NCBI GenBank assembly: GCA_964416175.1
Contig: CAYQDF010000085.1
Span: 1-13,624 of the forward strand
DNA length: 13,624 bases
From: CAYQDF01 sp964416175
Lineage (GTDB): Bacteria > Chloroflexota > Anaerolineae > Anaerolineales > UBA4823
Direction: 5' to 3'
Shown here: in pieces, positions 6,731 to 13,624 of the stretch
Layout: the number at the start of each line of letters is the position of its first letter
How positions within the stretch are numbered: position 1 is the stretch's first letter
Translations under genes and position numbers: made by a program
Notes under the pieces: generated by a model
The model's input: the letters and a program-made list of their open reading frames with translations, nothing else
Database searches by the model: none
Told to the model about the DNA's origin: nothing

Positions 6731-6749
6731 AGCCTCCGCAGGCTTTTTT
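6731..6749 (+). terminator. Small terminator-like hairpin in the trx-glk intergenic region
   Basis: A 5-bp GC-rich stem AGCCT/AGGCT with loop CCGC is followed by five further T residues (six in a row with the last stem base). This is the form of a short intrinsic terminator on the plus strand. It lies upstream of glk and opposite the thioredoxin leader, so it would mainly stop rightward read-through before the glk operon. Confidence 0.4.
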
Positions 6750-6762
6750 AAATTTCCAGTAA

Positions 6763-6776
6763 GGTCTGCTCAGACC
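6763..6776. promoter_or_regulatory. Palindrome in the divergent trx-glk region
   Basis: GGTCTG-CT-CAGACC is a perfect 6-bp inverted repeat with a 2-bp centre, of the size of a dimeric regulator's operator. It lies about 110 bp from the thioredoxin start and about 125 bp upstream of the likely glk -10 box. No regulator gene is nearby, so function is a guess. Confidence 0.25.
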
Positions 6777-6887
6777 GCCTCGTCCATTGTAGTGTCAGTG
6801 GATGACCTTCTTGTGAAATCAACATTGATCTTGCAGAACTGCTTTCCTCATCCAAACCGCAGGAATCCAGACCAGAACTCATGTTGA

Positions 6888-6896
6888 TGATAGAAT
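6888..6896 (+). promoter_or_regulatory. Candidate extended -10 promoter for the glk-pgi-zwf operon
   Basis: TGATAGAAT is an extended -10 (TGn plus TAGAAT). It predicts a transcript start near 6903 and a leader of about 45 nt before the glk ATG. No convincing -35 is present. The 8-mer CATGTTGA occurs at 6880-6887, overlapping this site, and again at 6924-6931, 44 bp downstream, which may be an operator pair or chance. Confidence 0.38.
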
Positions 6897-6948
6897 TAGG
6901 CCACCTCACCAGTTTTGAGCATCCATGTTGAACAAATAAACTGATTCA

Positions 6949-7941
6949 ATGGACGAGAGATTTCTTGCCGGAGATATCGGCGGTACGAAGACCGTCCTGG
7001 CCCTGTATTCACCCGACCTGGGTCCGAACCGGCCCCTGGTCGAAAAGACTTATTTAAGCAACCAGTATACCTCGCTGGTGGAGATCGTGCGTGATTTCCT
7101 GCGGGATGATAGCGGGTCGGTCAGTGCGGCGAGCATCGGCGTTGCTGGCCCGGTTATCGGCGGTCGCTCCCAGGTAACGAACCTGCGCTGGGTCGTCGAT
7201 GCCGAGTGCCTGAGCCGCGAGCTCGGCGGCGCCCCAGTCCAGCTCCTCAACGACCTGGAAGCGATTGCGGCTGGTATCCCGCACATGCTTCCGGAAGACC
7301 TGGCGACCCTCATCCCTGGAGAACCCATGGTTCACGGAACAATCGGGGTGATCGCTCCCGGCACTGGCCTGGGCGAGGGTTTCCTGGTCTGGACCGGAGA
7401 TCGTTACCAGGCTTATCCGTCCGAGGGAGGGCACGCCAGCTTCGGTCCCGAAACGCCCCTGGAACTCGAGTTGTTAAATTTCCTCTGGCCAGTTTTCGAT
7501 CACGTCAGCTACGAACGCGTGTGTTCCGGCATAGGCATGATCAACCTGTACAGGTTTCTCCGGGATGGGAAGGGGATGGAAGAGCCAGGCTGGCTTATGG
7601 AAGCTCTGGCAGGGGCGAAGGACCCGACTCCTGTGATCGTCCAGGCAGCTCTGGCGGATCGAGCGGAGATCTGCACGAAGACCCTGGAATTGTTCGTCTC
7701 AATCCTGGGCAGCGAAGCCGGAAACCTGGCCCTCAAGGTGCTCGCGACCGGCGGGATTTACCTGGGGGGCGGCATCCCGCCACGCATCCTGCCGTATCTC
7801 CACAAAGAAACTTTCCGGAGATCGTTTGTGGACAAAGGCCGCTTCGCAGACATACTCACGCGCGTCCCTGTGCACGTCATCATGCACAGGCAGGCCGGCC
7901 TGTTCGGGGCTGCCTGCTACGGACTTCATACCCAGGAGTGA
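6949..7941 (+). CDS. glk: Glucokinase (Glk family)
   Basis: The 330-residue protein phosphorylates glucose with ATP to glucose 6-phosphate in the cytoplasm. It matches the Glk family (ASKHA fold), not ROK: phosphate-1 loop GDIGGTKT (G8-K14 region), catalytic Asp D102 in LNDLEAIAAGI, an APGTGLGEGFLVW loop, the glucose-contacting E159-G-G-H162 segment in YPSEGGHASFGP, and the C-terminal LATGGIYLGGGIPP nucleotide-site motif. Length is normal. ATG 6949 is preceded by an in-frame TAA at 6937 and by no recognisable Shine-Dalgarno sequence, so initiation is unusual but no other start keeps the phosphate loop. It heads a run of four same-strand genes ending in zwf, whose two sugar-phosphate enzymes use its product. 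Confidence 0.95.
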   Translation: MDERFLAGDIGGTKTVLALYSPDLGPNRPLVEKTYLSNQYTSLVEIVRDFLRDDSGSVSAASIGVAGPVIGGRSQVTNLRWVVDAECLSRELGGAPVQLLNDLEAIAAGIPHMLPEDLATLIPGEPMVHGTIGVIAPGTGLGEGFLVWTGDRYQAYPSEGGHASFGPETPLELELLNFLWPVFDHVSYERVCSGIGMINLYRFLRDGKGMEEPGWLMEALAGAKDPTPVIVQAALADRAEICTKTLELFVSILGSEAGNLALKVLATGGIYLGGGIPPRILPYLHKETFRRSFVDKGRFADILTRVPVHVIMHRQAGLFGAACYGLHTQE

Positions 7942-7965
7942 CCGCGTCATTTCGCGCTGATTGCA

Positions 7966-8808
7966 ATGGAATCGCAGTTCATTTTTCCAGACCTGACGGG
8001 TTTTGAACCCACACGCGACACCCTGCACGCCTACAGCAAGGTCTTGGGGATCGTCCCACGCGCGCTCGCCCCTTTCCATTCCCGGTGGTGGCACATCAGC
8101 CTTAAAGTGCAGCCAGAGGGGCTGGTCACCGATCGGATGCGTGCTCCGGATGGGGGTGAGTTCTGGTTGTCGATGGACCTGCGTGATCACATGGTGAAGA
8201 TCGAGAATGAGAGGGGGTCTCTCGGGTCATTCGACATGACCCGTGGGGAACCCGCCTCGGTTTTAGGCGAGCGGGTGCTCTCAACCCTGGGCCAGATGGG
8301 GATCACCGGGGAATACGCCCGAGAGAAGTTCGCCAGCGATGAGCCCCGGAAATACGCGCCGCCCACTGCTGAGATGTATTTTTCGGTCCTTTTAGAGATC
8401 GATCGGATTTTCAAGATCCACCGGTTTATCCTGGAAGATGAGACCGGCCCGGTCCAGCTCTGGCCGCACGGCTTTGACCTGTCGTTCGAGTGGTTCGGCA
8501 CGCGCCAGGTAGAATTGGAAGAACATGGCGAGATCAGGTACTACCCGGCGCAGCTCAGCCTGGGATTCTCGCCAGGCGAACCTTATCACCCAGAGCCTTA
8601 CTTCTATTCCAACCCCTGGCCGTTCGAAGCAGAAAAATTGATCGATAAACCGCTTCCCCAAGATGCCAGGTGGTTCACCGAAGGCTGGCAGGGCAGCCTG
8701 CTCCCCTATACCGCCCTGATCGGGGACAGCCGCGCGGAGGAGCGCCTGCTGGAGTACGCCTGGCGAGTGTACCTCCTCTGCAAGCCGACCCTGGTCGCGG
8801 CGAGTTGA
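7966..8808 (+). CDS. DUF5996 family protein
   Basis: The 280-residue protein resembles the DUF5996 family. It opens with a T-R-D-T-L-H-A-Y-S-K-V-L-G segment (residues about 17-29), followed by a R-x-L-A-P-F-H-S-R-W-W-H-I-S-L stretch. Later come a conserved LWPHGFDLSFEWFG block (about 165-178) and a LSLGFSPGEPYHPEPYFYSNPWPF block (about 198-221). The His, Trp, Asp and Tyr content of these blocks suggests a binding or catalytic pocket, but no activity is assigned to the family. There is no signal peptide or membrane segment. It lies in the same frame as glk, 24 nt after its stop, with no good ribosome-binding site of its own (AGGAG at 7934-7938 is too far), so it probably depends on glk translation. 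Its position inside a glucose operon suggests a link to sugar metabolism, by inference only. Confidence 0.8.
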   Translation: MESQFIFPDLTGFEPTRDTLHAYSKVLGIVPRALAPFHSRWWHISLKVQPEGLVTDRMRAPDGGEFWLSMDLRDHMVKIENERGSLGSFDMTRGEPASVLGERVLSTLGQMGITGEYAREKFASDEPRKYAPPTAEMYFSVLLEIDRIFKIHRFILEDETGPVQLWPHGFDLSFEWFGTRQVELEEHGEIRYYPAQLSLGFSPGEPYHPEPYFYSNPWPFEAEKLIDKPLPQDARWFTEGWQGSLLPYTALIGDSRAEERLLEYAWRVYLLCKPTLVAAS

Positions 8809-8868
8809 AGCCTGCTCTGGCATCGGGGCTGCAAAATTCGATCGGCGATCGCAGGAGATCATCAACCA

Positions 8869-10614
8869 ATGTCATCTGCTTCTCTGAGCTACCGACTCGG
8901 CGTTTACCAGGCAGCGGTGGAGTCCGCCCTTCGGGCTATGGAGGGCGCGAAAATCGTGGAGCGCCTCTGGGCACACGATCACACCCTGTGGAAACCCGGA
9001 CCCGCAGAGATCGCCACGCGCCTCGGCTGGCTACACATCGTCGACGCGATGCAGGAATCTTTCCCTCGACTGGGGGACTTCGTTGAAGAGGCACGCGCGG
9101 ATGGATACACTCAGGCGGTCTTGTTGGGAATGGGCGGCTCAAGTCTGGCGCCTGAGGTCTTCGGCAAGACCTTCGAGACCAGGCAGGGCTATCTCGGACT
9201 CGCCGTCCTGGATACCACCGATCCAGACGCCATCCTGGATCAGGATGAAAAACTGGACCTCTCGCGCATCCTCTTCGTCGTTTCGACGAAGTCTGGCGCG
9301 ACAGTAGAGACCTTGTCGCTGCTGAAATATTTCTTCAACCGGGTAGCCAACGAGTCAGGAGCAGCCCGCGCCGGGGAGCATTTCGTCGCCATCACGGACG
9401 CAGGGACGCGCCTGGAAGACCTGGCCCACCGCTATGGGTTCCGGGAGATCTTCCTGAACGACCCGAATATCGGTGGGCGGTACGCGGCCCTTTCCTACGT
9501 TGGCCTGGTGCCGGCGGCACTGATGGGGATCGACCTGGAGAGGTTCCTGGGAACCGCACGGCGAATGGCTTTCAACAATAAAAAGCAGGAAGACCTGGCA
9601 GGTGGGGAGAACCAGGGTGCGCAGCTGGGATCCATCCTGGGAGAGCTGGCACAGGCAGGACGGGACAAATTGACCCTGCTCCTCTCCCCGCAGATCGCGA
9701 GCTTCGGCGACTGGGTGGAACAGCTGATCGCCGAGAGCACCGGCAAGGAAGGCAGGGGCATCTTCCCGGTGGTGGGTGAAGCGGTCGGCCCTCCCCATGT
9801 TTACGGGGATGACCGCCTCTTCGTCCAACTCAAACTCGCGGGAGAGGAAGACCAGGATGAGGCTGTGCGTCGATTAGAACGAGCAGGCCACCCGGTGGTG
9901 CAATTAACCCTCGAGGACGTCAACGACCTGGGCGGACAGTTCTTCTTGTGGGAGGTGGCGACCGCCATTGCCGGCCACTGGTTGGGGATCAACCCCTTCG
10001 ACCAGCCAGATGTGGAAGCCGCGAAAGTCCTGGCGCGCCAGGCAGTCGCAGCGTACGAGCGGGATGGGCAGCTCCCCGAGATCGAACCGATAGCCCGGCT
10101 CGGCAAGGTGAGAGTCTTTAACGGTCTTGGGCTGCTTCCTCAATCCCCTTCCTCCATACGCCAGGTCCTGGACGCGTTCTTGGCACAAGCCCGGCCTGGC
10201 GATTACATCGCCATCCAGGCTTACCTGAATCCAACTCCGGGGGTCAGGGCTATCCTGCAGACCTTGCGCCATGTGCTTCGCGACCGAACCCGGCTGGCGA
10301 CATCGCTCGGTTTCGGGCCGCGCTTCCTGCATTCCACCGGCCAGCTGCATAAGGGTGATGGTGGCAACGGATTATTTCTCCAGATCACCGCAGAACCCTT
10401 TCGAGACGTACCGATCCCTGATGCGATGGGATCGGAGGAGTCGAAGATCACCTTCGGCACATTGAAGATGGCGCAGGCATTGGGAGACTGGCAGGCGCTG
10501 CTGGACGGCGGGCGGCGCGCCCTGCGCTTCCATCTGGGTCCGGATTTGATCGCTGGTTTGCGTTCCCTGGTGGACGACGCCGGGCAGGTTGACCCGGAGA
10601 CCAAGGAGGGATGA
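8869..10614 (+). CDS. pgi: Glucose-6-phosphate isomerase (transaldolase-fusion type, without the transaldolase domain)
   Basis: The 581-residue protein interconverts glucose 6-phosphate and fructose 6-phosphate. The SIS-fold sugar-phosphate motifs are clear: LLGMGGSSLAPEV (G87-V97), DTTDPDAI, STKSGATVET (S139-T148) and the FGDWVEQLIAESTGKEGRGIFP block with likely catalytic E289. The C-terminal half carries GDYIAIQAYLNP and FLHSTGQLHKGDGGNG (H488, H494). The overall layout matches the isomerase half of the bifunctional transaldolase/glucose-6-phosphate isomerase proteins known from Chloroflexota and related phyla, not the E. coli Pgi type. Here translation starts at the isomerase part and no transaldolase sequence lies upstream. 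AGGAG (8853-8857), 11 nt before the ATG, supports the start. The stop overlaps the zwf start region, so the two enzymes competing for glucose 6-phosphate are co-translated. Confidence 0.92.
   Translation: MSSASLSYRLGVYQAAVESALRAMEGAKIVERLWAHDHTLWKPGPAEIATRLGWLHIVDAMQESFPRLGDFVEEARADGYTQAVLLGMGGSSLAPEVFGKTFETRQGYLGLAVLDTTDPDAILDQDEKLDLSRILFVVSTKSGATVETLSLLKYFFNRVANESGAARAGEHFVAITDAGTRLEDLAHRYGFREIFLNDPNIGGRYAALSYVGLVPAALMGIDLERFLGTARRMAFNNKKQEDLAGGENQGAQLGSILGELAQAGRDKLTLLLSPQIASFGDWVEQLIAESTGKEGRGIFPVVGEAVGPPHVYGDDRLFVQLKLAGEEDQDEAVRRLERAGHPVVQLTLEDVNDLGGQFFLWEVATAIAGHWLGINPFDQPDVEAAKVLARQAVAAYERDGQLPEIEPIARLGKVRVFNGLGLLPQSPSSIRQVLDAFLAQARPGDYIAIQAYLNPTPGVRAILQTLRHVLRDRTRLATSLGFGPRFLHSTGQLHKGDGGNGLFLQITAEPFRDVPIPDAMGSEESKITFGTLKMAQALGDWQALLDGGRRALRFHLGPDLIAGLRSLVDDAGQVDPETKEG
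10603..10609 (+). promoter_or_regulatory. Shine-Dalgarno site deciding between two zwf ATGs
   Basis: AAGGAGG lies inside the end of pgi. It is 1 nt from ATG 10611 and 4 nt from ATG 10614. The second ATG has the more workable spacing, so 10614 is preferred. The difference is a single methionine. Confidence 0.6.
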
Positions 10615-12068
10615 TGTCCCAATCGAGCACGATCGTCATCTTTGGCGCCTCAGGCGACCTGTCCCACCGGAAACTGATCCCCGCGCTTTTCAACCTGTAC
10701 AGGAAAGGCAGGCTGCCGGAGCGATTTCAAATCCTGGGGTGCGCAACCCGTGGTTGGGATGACGAGACGTTTCGCGCCCAACTGCGCGCCGGCCTGGATA
10801 TTCACGCCGGTTTTCAGTTTTCTGAGGACGAATGGCTCGGGTTTTCCAATCGTCTGCACTACCGGTCGATCAATTTCTCGGATGCAAACGACCTCGCCCG
10901 CCTGGAAAATGCTTTGATCGCGCTCGAAAACGGACCGGCTGACCGCCTGTTTTACCTGGCGACCGCGCCGCGCTTCTTCCCGGTGATCGTCAATTTCCTG
11001 GGGCAGGCGAGCCTGGTGAAGGAGGACGAAGGCAGGCGATGCCTGGTGGTCGAGAAACCTTTCGGGACGGACCTCGCATCCGCCCGCGAGTTGAATCGGA
11101 AGCTCCACAGCTGTCTCGAAGAAAACCAGATCTTCCGCATCGACCACTATCTGGGCAAGGAGACCGTGCAGAACCTGCTGGTCTTCCGTTTCGCCAATTC
11201 CGTGTTCGAACCGATTTGGAATCGGAATCACATCGACCACGTGCAGATCACTGTCGCCGAGAAGGTTGGGGTCGAGCACCGGGCTGGTTATTACGATGGC
11301 GTTGGCGTGCTGCGCGACATGTTCCAGAACCACCTCATGCAGCTGCTGACCCTGATCGCCCTGGAACCGCCAGCCACATATAAGGCGGATGCTTTGCGGG
11401 ATGAGAAAGTAAAGGTCCTGCAGTCGATCCGACCGCTCGCGGCTGGGGAGGTGAAGCAGTCCACCGTGCGGGGACAGTACCGGGGATATCTCCGGGAACC
11501 CGGCGTGGCGCCCGATTCGCAAACCGCTACTTTCGGCGCGGCGAGATTCTATATCGATAACTGGCGCTGGCAGGACGTGCCTTTTTATCTCCGGTCCGGG
11601 AAGAACCTGGCGGAAAAAAGCACGGAGATCATCATCCAGTTTAAACGCCCGCCCAGGCGCATGTTCCCCCTTCCGCAGGATTTCGAAATGTTCGCCAACA
11701 TCCTGGCGCTCTGCCTCCAGCCGGATGAGGGCATCCACCTGCGGTTTGAAGTCAAGGTGCCCGATACTCCAGCCGATATGGCGCTCGTCGAGATGAATTT
11801 CCATTACCAGAATGCTTTCGGGCCGGCTGCGATCCCGGAAGCTTACGAACGTCTGCTGATGGATGCCATGAATGGCGACCCTTCGCTCTTCATCCGGGCC
11901 GACCAGGCCGAGCTGGCCTGGGAGCTCATCGATCCCATAGTGGCTGCCTGGGAATCCTCCGACGCGCCGCCGCTGGCTTTGTACGAACCAGGCAGCTTCG
12001 GGCCGCCCGAATCGCACCGGTTCATGGCAGCCGACGGAAGGCGCTGGCTGCGCAGCTGCGGAGTATAG
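10614..12068 (+). CDS. zwf: Glucose-6-phosphate 1-dehydrogenase
   Basis: The 484-residue protein oxidises glucose 6-phosphate to 6-phosphogluconolactone, reducing NADP+ (or NAD+), the first step of the oxidative pentose phosphate pathway. The nucleotide-binding motif FGASGDLSHRKLIPAL sits at the N-terminus. The substrate signature RIDHYLGKETVQNLL begins at R175, with K182 in it, and the catalytic His is H240 in GVGVLRDMFQNHLMQLL. Further family blocks are PIWNRNHIDHVQITVAE and WQDVPFYLRSGK. Length is typical for bacterial enzymes. ATG codons at 10611 and 10614 are both possible; the Shine-Dalgarno spacing favours 10614. The gene follows pgi with a stop/start overlap, so the oxidative branch is tied to the isomerase. 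No 6-phosphogluconolactonase or gnd gene follows, so later steps must be encoded elsewhere. Confidence 0.97.
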   Translation: MSQSSTIVIFGASGDLSHRKLIPALFNLYRKGRLPERFQILGCATRGWDDETFRAQLRAGLDIHAGFQFSEDEWLGFSNRLHYRSINFSDANDLARLENALIALENGPADRLFYLATAPRFFPVIVNFLGQASLVKEDEGRRCLVVEKPFGTDLASARELNRKLHSCLEENQIFRIDHYLGKETVQNLLVFRFANSVFEPIWNRNHIDHVQITVAEKVGVEHRAGYYDGVGVLRDMFQNHLMQLLTLIALEPPATYKADALRDEKVKVLQSIRPLAAGEVKQSTVRGQYRGYLREPGVAPDSQTATFGAARFYIDNWRWQDVPFYLRSGKNLAEKSTEIIIQFKRPPRRMFPLPQDFEMFANILALCLQPDEGIHLRFEVKVPDTPADMALVEMNFHYQNAFGPAAIPEAYERLLMDAMNGDPSLFIRADQAELAWELIDPIVAAWESSDAPPLALYEPGSFGPPESHRFMAADGRRWLRSCGV

Positions 12069-12119
12069 CGCGTCCAGTCCCGCTGGAACGCAAGTACCCA
12101 TCGAAGACGGGAGTCAGAC

Positions 12120-12128
12120 TGGTAAGAT
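12120..12128 (+). promoter_or_regulatory. Weak candidate extended -10 promoter for the DUF3179 gene
   Basis: TGGTAAGAT has the TGn plus -10 form and would start transcription near 12135, about 58 nt before the ATG at 12193. No -35 is evident. If real, the hairpin at 12137-12168 would form the very 5' end of the mRNA. Confidence 0.25.
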
Positions 12129-12136
12129 CTTCCGGG

Positions 12137-12168
12137 ACAGCATCGTCAGTAAGCGTGAACGATGCTGT
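12137..12168 (+). terminator. 10-bp hairpin between zwf and the DUF3179 gene
   Basis: ACAGCATCGT (12137-12146) pairs perfectly with ACGATGCTGT (12159-12168) around a 12-nt loop. It lies about 70 nt past the zwf stop. The trailing TGTTGCTTCG is not a real T-run, so it may be a weak zwf terminator or a 5' stem of the next mRNA that shields its end. I cannot decide between these from sequence. Confidence 0.4.
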
Positions 12169-12192
12169 TGCTTCGCCTGCCGGGAGGTTCTC

Positions 12193-13488
12193 ATGTTGTT
12201 GATGTGTAATGGATCTTTTTGGGGCCGGTGGATTTCGGGGGGGCTTCTCTTCCTCGCCGCCTGCACAGCCGGACAGGCTGAACAACTGCCGCCGACCAGC
12301 CTTCCGCCTTCCAGGGAAACGCCGGCAGGGATCGAAGGGGTTACCGAGGCTCAGGTCTCGCAACCGAGCCCCACGAGTCACCCTGGAGACACTCCACTTC
12401 CACAGATTGTTGAGACGAACGCATTATCACCGGAAGACATCCCGCCGCGCGGGGCGGATTTCCAATTCAGCACAGATTTCAGCAAACACAGCGTGCCATA
12501 TACCGAGATCTTCTCCGGAGGTCCGCCGAAGGACGGCATCCCCGCCATCGATAACCCAGAGTTCGTCGACGTGGAAGAAGCCGAAGGGTGGCTGGAGAAC
12601 CTCGAGCCGGTGGTGTTTATTGAGATCGGAGGCGACGCCCGCGCATACCCGCTGCAGATTTTAACCTGGCACGAGATTGTCAACGATTACGCTGGCGGCG
12701 TTCCGGTGGCGGTCACTTTTTGCCCATTGTGCAACACGGCCATCGCGTTCGAACGCACCCTGGAAGGGCGGGTGCTGGATTTCGGGACGACCGGCCGGCT
12801 GCGGTTCAGCAACCTGATCATGTATGATCGCCAAACGGAGTCCTGGTGGCAGCAGGCCACAGGCGAGGCTATCGCTGGGGAGTTCACCGGAAAGCAGCTC
12901 GCATTCCTCCCCGCTGCGATCATCAGCTGGAGCGATTTCAGGGAGAACCACCCGGAAGGAAAGGTGCTTTCCCGAGAGACCGGGTATGCGCGCAACTACG
13001 GGATCAACCCGTACGCCGGGTATGACAGCATAGATACTATACCCTTCTTGTACCGCGGCCCTGAGACGCCGGGCATTTTGCCAGCGGTCGCCAGGGTCCT
13101 GACCGTGGACCTCAATGGGGAGGCGGTCGCTTACCCTTACGAGGTCCTGGAACAAGTCGGCGTGGTGAATGATCGGGTTGGCGGCGTGGAGATAGCTGTG
13201 TTCTGGCAGCCAGGGGTCGCGTCTGCTTTGGACTCCGTGAGCATTGCCAGAGGAGAAGACGTGGGGACCGCCGCGGCCTATGCACGCCAGCTGGATGAGC
13301 GCACGCTGACTTTCCGCTCCAGCGGGGGATTGATCCTGGACTCCGAGACCGGCAGCGCCTGGGATGTGTTTGGCCGGGCGGTCAGCGGCGAACTGGCCGG
13401 CACGCAGCTGGAGCCGGTCATCTCGATCAACCACTTCTGGTTCTCCTGGGCGGCTTTCAAACCTGAGACGCGGATCTACCAGCCTTGA
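12193..13488 (+). CDS. DUF3179 domain-containing lipoprotein
   Basis: The 431-residue protein begins with a short signal sequence (hydrophobic WISGGLLFLAA) ending in a lipobox L21-A-A-C24, so it is probably a lipid-anchored protein outside the membrane. A Pro/Ser/Thr-rich linker (about 25-90) precedes the DUF3179 domain. Conserved-looking blocks are SGGPPKDGIPAIDNPEF, ARAYPLQILTWHEIVND, VTFCPLCNTAIAF (C177, C180) and ETGYARNYGINPYAGYD. The domain has a C-x-x-C pair that could bind a metal or form a disulfide. The family's activity is unknown to me. GGGAGG at 12182-12187, 5 nt before the ATG, supports the start. The gene follows zwf by 124 nt with hairpin and promoter candidates between, so it is likely a separate unit, unrelated to sugar phosphate chemistry. 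Confidence 0.88.
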   Translation: MLLMCNGSFWGRWISGGLLFLAACTAGQAEQLPPTSLPPSRETPAGIEGVTEAQVSQPSPTSHPGDTPLPQIVETNALSPEDIPPRGADFQFSTDFSKHSVPYTEIFSGGPPKDGIPAIDNPEFVDVEEAEGWLENLEPVVFIEIGGDARAYPLQILTWHEIVNDYAGGVPVAVTFCPLCNTAIAFERTLEGRVLDFGTTGRLRFSNLIMYDRQTESWWQQATGEAIAGEFTGKQLAFLPAAIISWSDFRENHPEGKVLSRETGYARNYGINPYAGYDSIDTIPFLYRGPETPGILPAVARVLTVDLNGEAVAYPYEVLEQVGVVNDRVGGVEIAVFWQPGVASALDSVSIARGEDVGTAAAYARQLDERTLTFRSSGGLILDSETGSAWDVFGRAVSGELAGTQLEPVISINHFWFSWAAFKPETRIYQP

Positions 13489-13541
13489 CGCGAGCCTCAA
13501 AATTTTACTAACATGAATTCGGGATAAAGCAAACCAGAGCG

Positions 13542-13620
13542 CTGAGCGGAGCGGCGGGCCTCTGCGAATACTCCCTCGCAAACTCGGGACTTTGACCCTG
13601 TTCCGCTCAGACATGTCCCG
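13542..13620. ncRNA. Possible structured RNA or leader element, cut by the window end
   Basis: Three inverted repeats are packed into about 80 nt. CTGAGCGGA (13542-13550) pairs with TCCGCTCAG (13602-13610), extendable to about 13 bp with two G-U pairs. Inside it, TGCGA (13563-13567) pairs with TCGCA (13576-13580). CGGGAC (13585-13590) pairs with GTCCCG (13615-13620) and crosses the first stem, so the two cannot form together except as a pseudoknot. Such alternatives are typical of regulatory leaders. I recognise no known riboswitch, 6S RNA, SRP RNA or tmRNA, and the strand is undetermined. Confidence 0.3.
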
Positions 13621-13624
13621 CGGG

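Noticed and set aside
8845..8852. GCGATCGC palindrome resembling the cyanobacterial HIP1 repeat
   Set aside because: A single copy in a 60-nt gap; no enrichment elsewhere in the window.
10650..12101. 483-residue open frame antisense to zwf
   Set aside because: Shadow of the zwf reading frame; no motif, and the sense protein has all family signatures.
12661..13614. 317-residue minus-strand frame at the right end
   Set aside because: Antisense to the DUF3179 gene; its only part outside that gene is the inverted-repeat region, and no domain is visible.

Overview
The window looks like a chromosomal segment of a GC-rich bacterium, most plausibly a Chloroflexota (Anaerolineae-like) member. This is inferred from three things: a DUF151 gene, dnaB, a DnaD-domain gene and a DnaC/DnaI-type loader gene lying together; a glucose-6-phosphate isomerase of the type usually found fused to transaldolase in that phylum; and a DUF3179 lipoprotein. 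No rRNA or marker tree was available, so the placement is tentative. There are no transposases, phage structural genes, CRISPR arrays or toxin-antitoxin pairs.

Left block (305-4378, all +), DNA replication. A bifunctional-nuclease-domain (DUF151) protein with an acidic tail is followed by the replicative helicase dnaB. A DnaD-domain protein overlaps the dnaB stop by ATGA. A DnaC/DnaI-like ATPase overlaps the dnaD-like gene by 83 nt. The ATPase is unusual: a four-cysteine N-terminal zinc module, then two complete AAA+ units in one chain, the second with a degraded Walker B. Helicase, DnaD-type adaptor and loader therefore look co-expressed as a helicase-loading module. This is the most interesting part of the window.

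Middle block (4438-6654). A large isochorismatase-type cysteine hydrolase is followed by tRNA-Val(CAC), which has a near-consensus promoter and a strong hairpin terminator. Next comes an AT-richer stretch with an unrecognised 97-residue ORF. A convergent thioredoxin gene on the minus strand is separated from that ORF by a 13-bp hairpin.

Right block (6949-12068, +), glucose entry and the oxidative pentose phosphate branch point. Glucokinase, a DUF5996 protein, glucose-6-phosphate isomerase and glucose-6-phosphate dehydrogenase are closely spaced (24 nt, 60 nt, then a stop/start overlap). Together they phosphorylate glucose and then either isomerise it into glycolysis or oxidise it to 6-phosphogluconolactone for NADPH. 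DUF5996 has no assigned role.

Right end (12193-13624). A DUF3179 lipoprotein is preceded by a 10-bp hairpin. The last ~85 nt fold into nested and mutually competing inverted repeats, suggesting a structured RNA or the leader of the next transcription unit, cut by the window edge.
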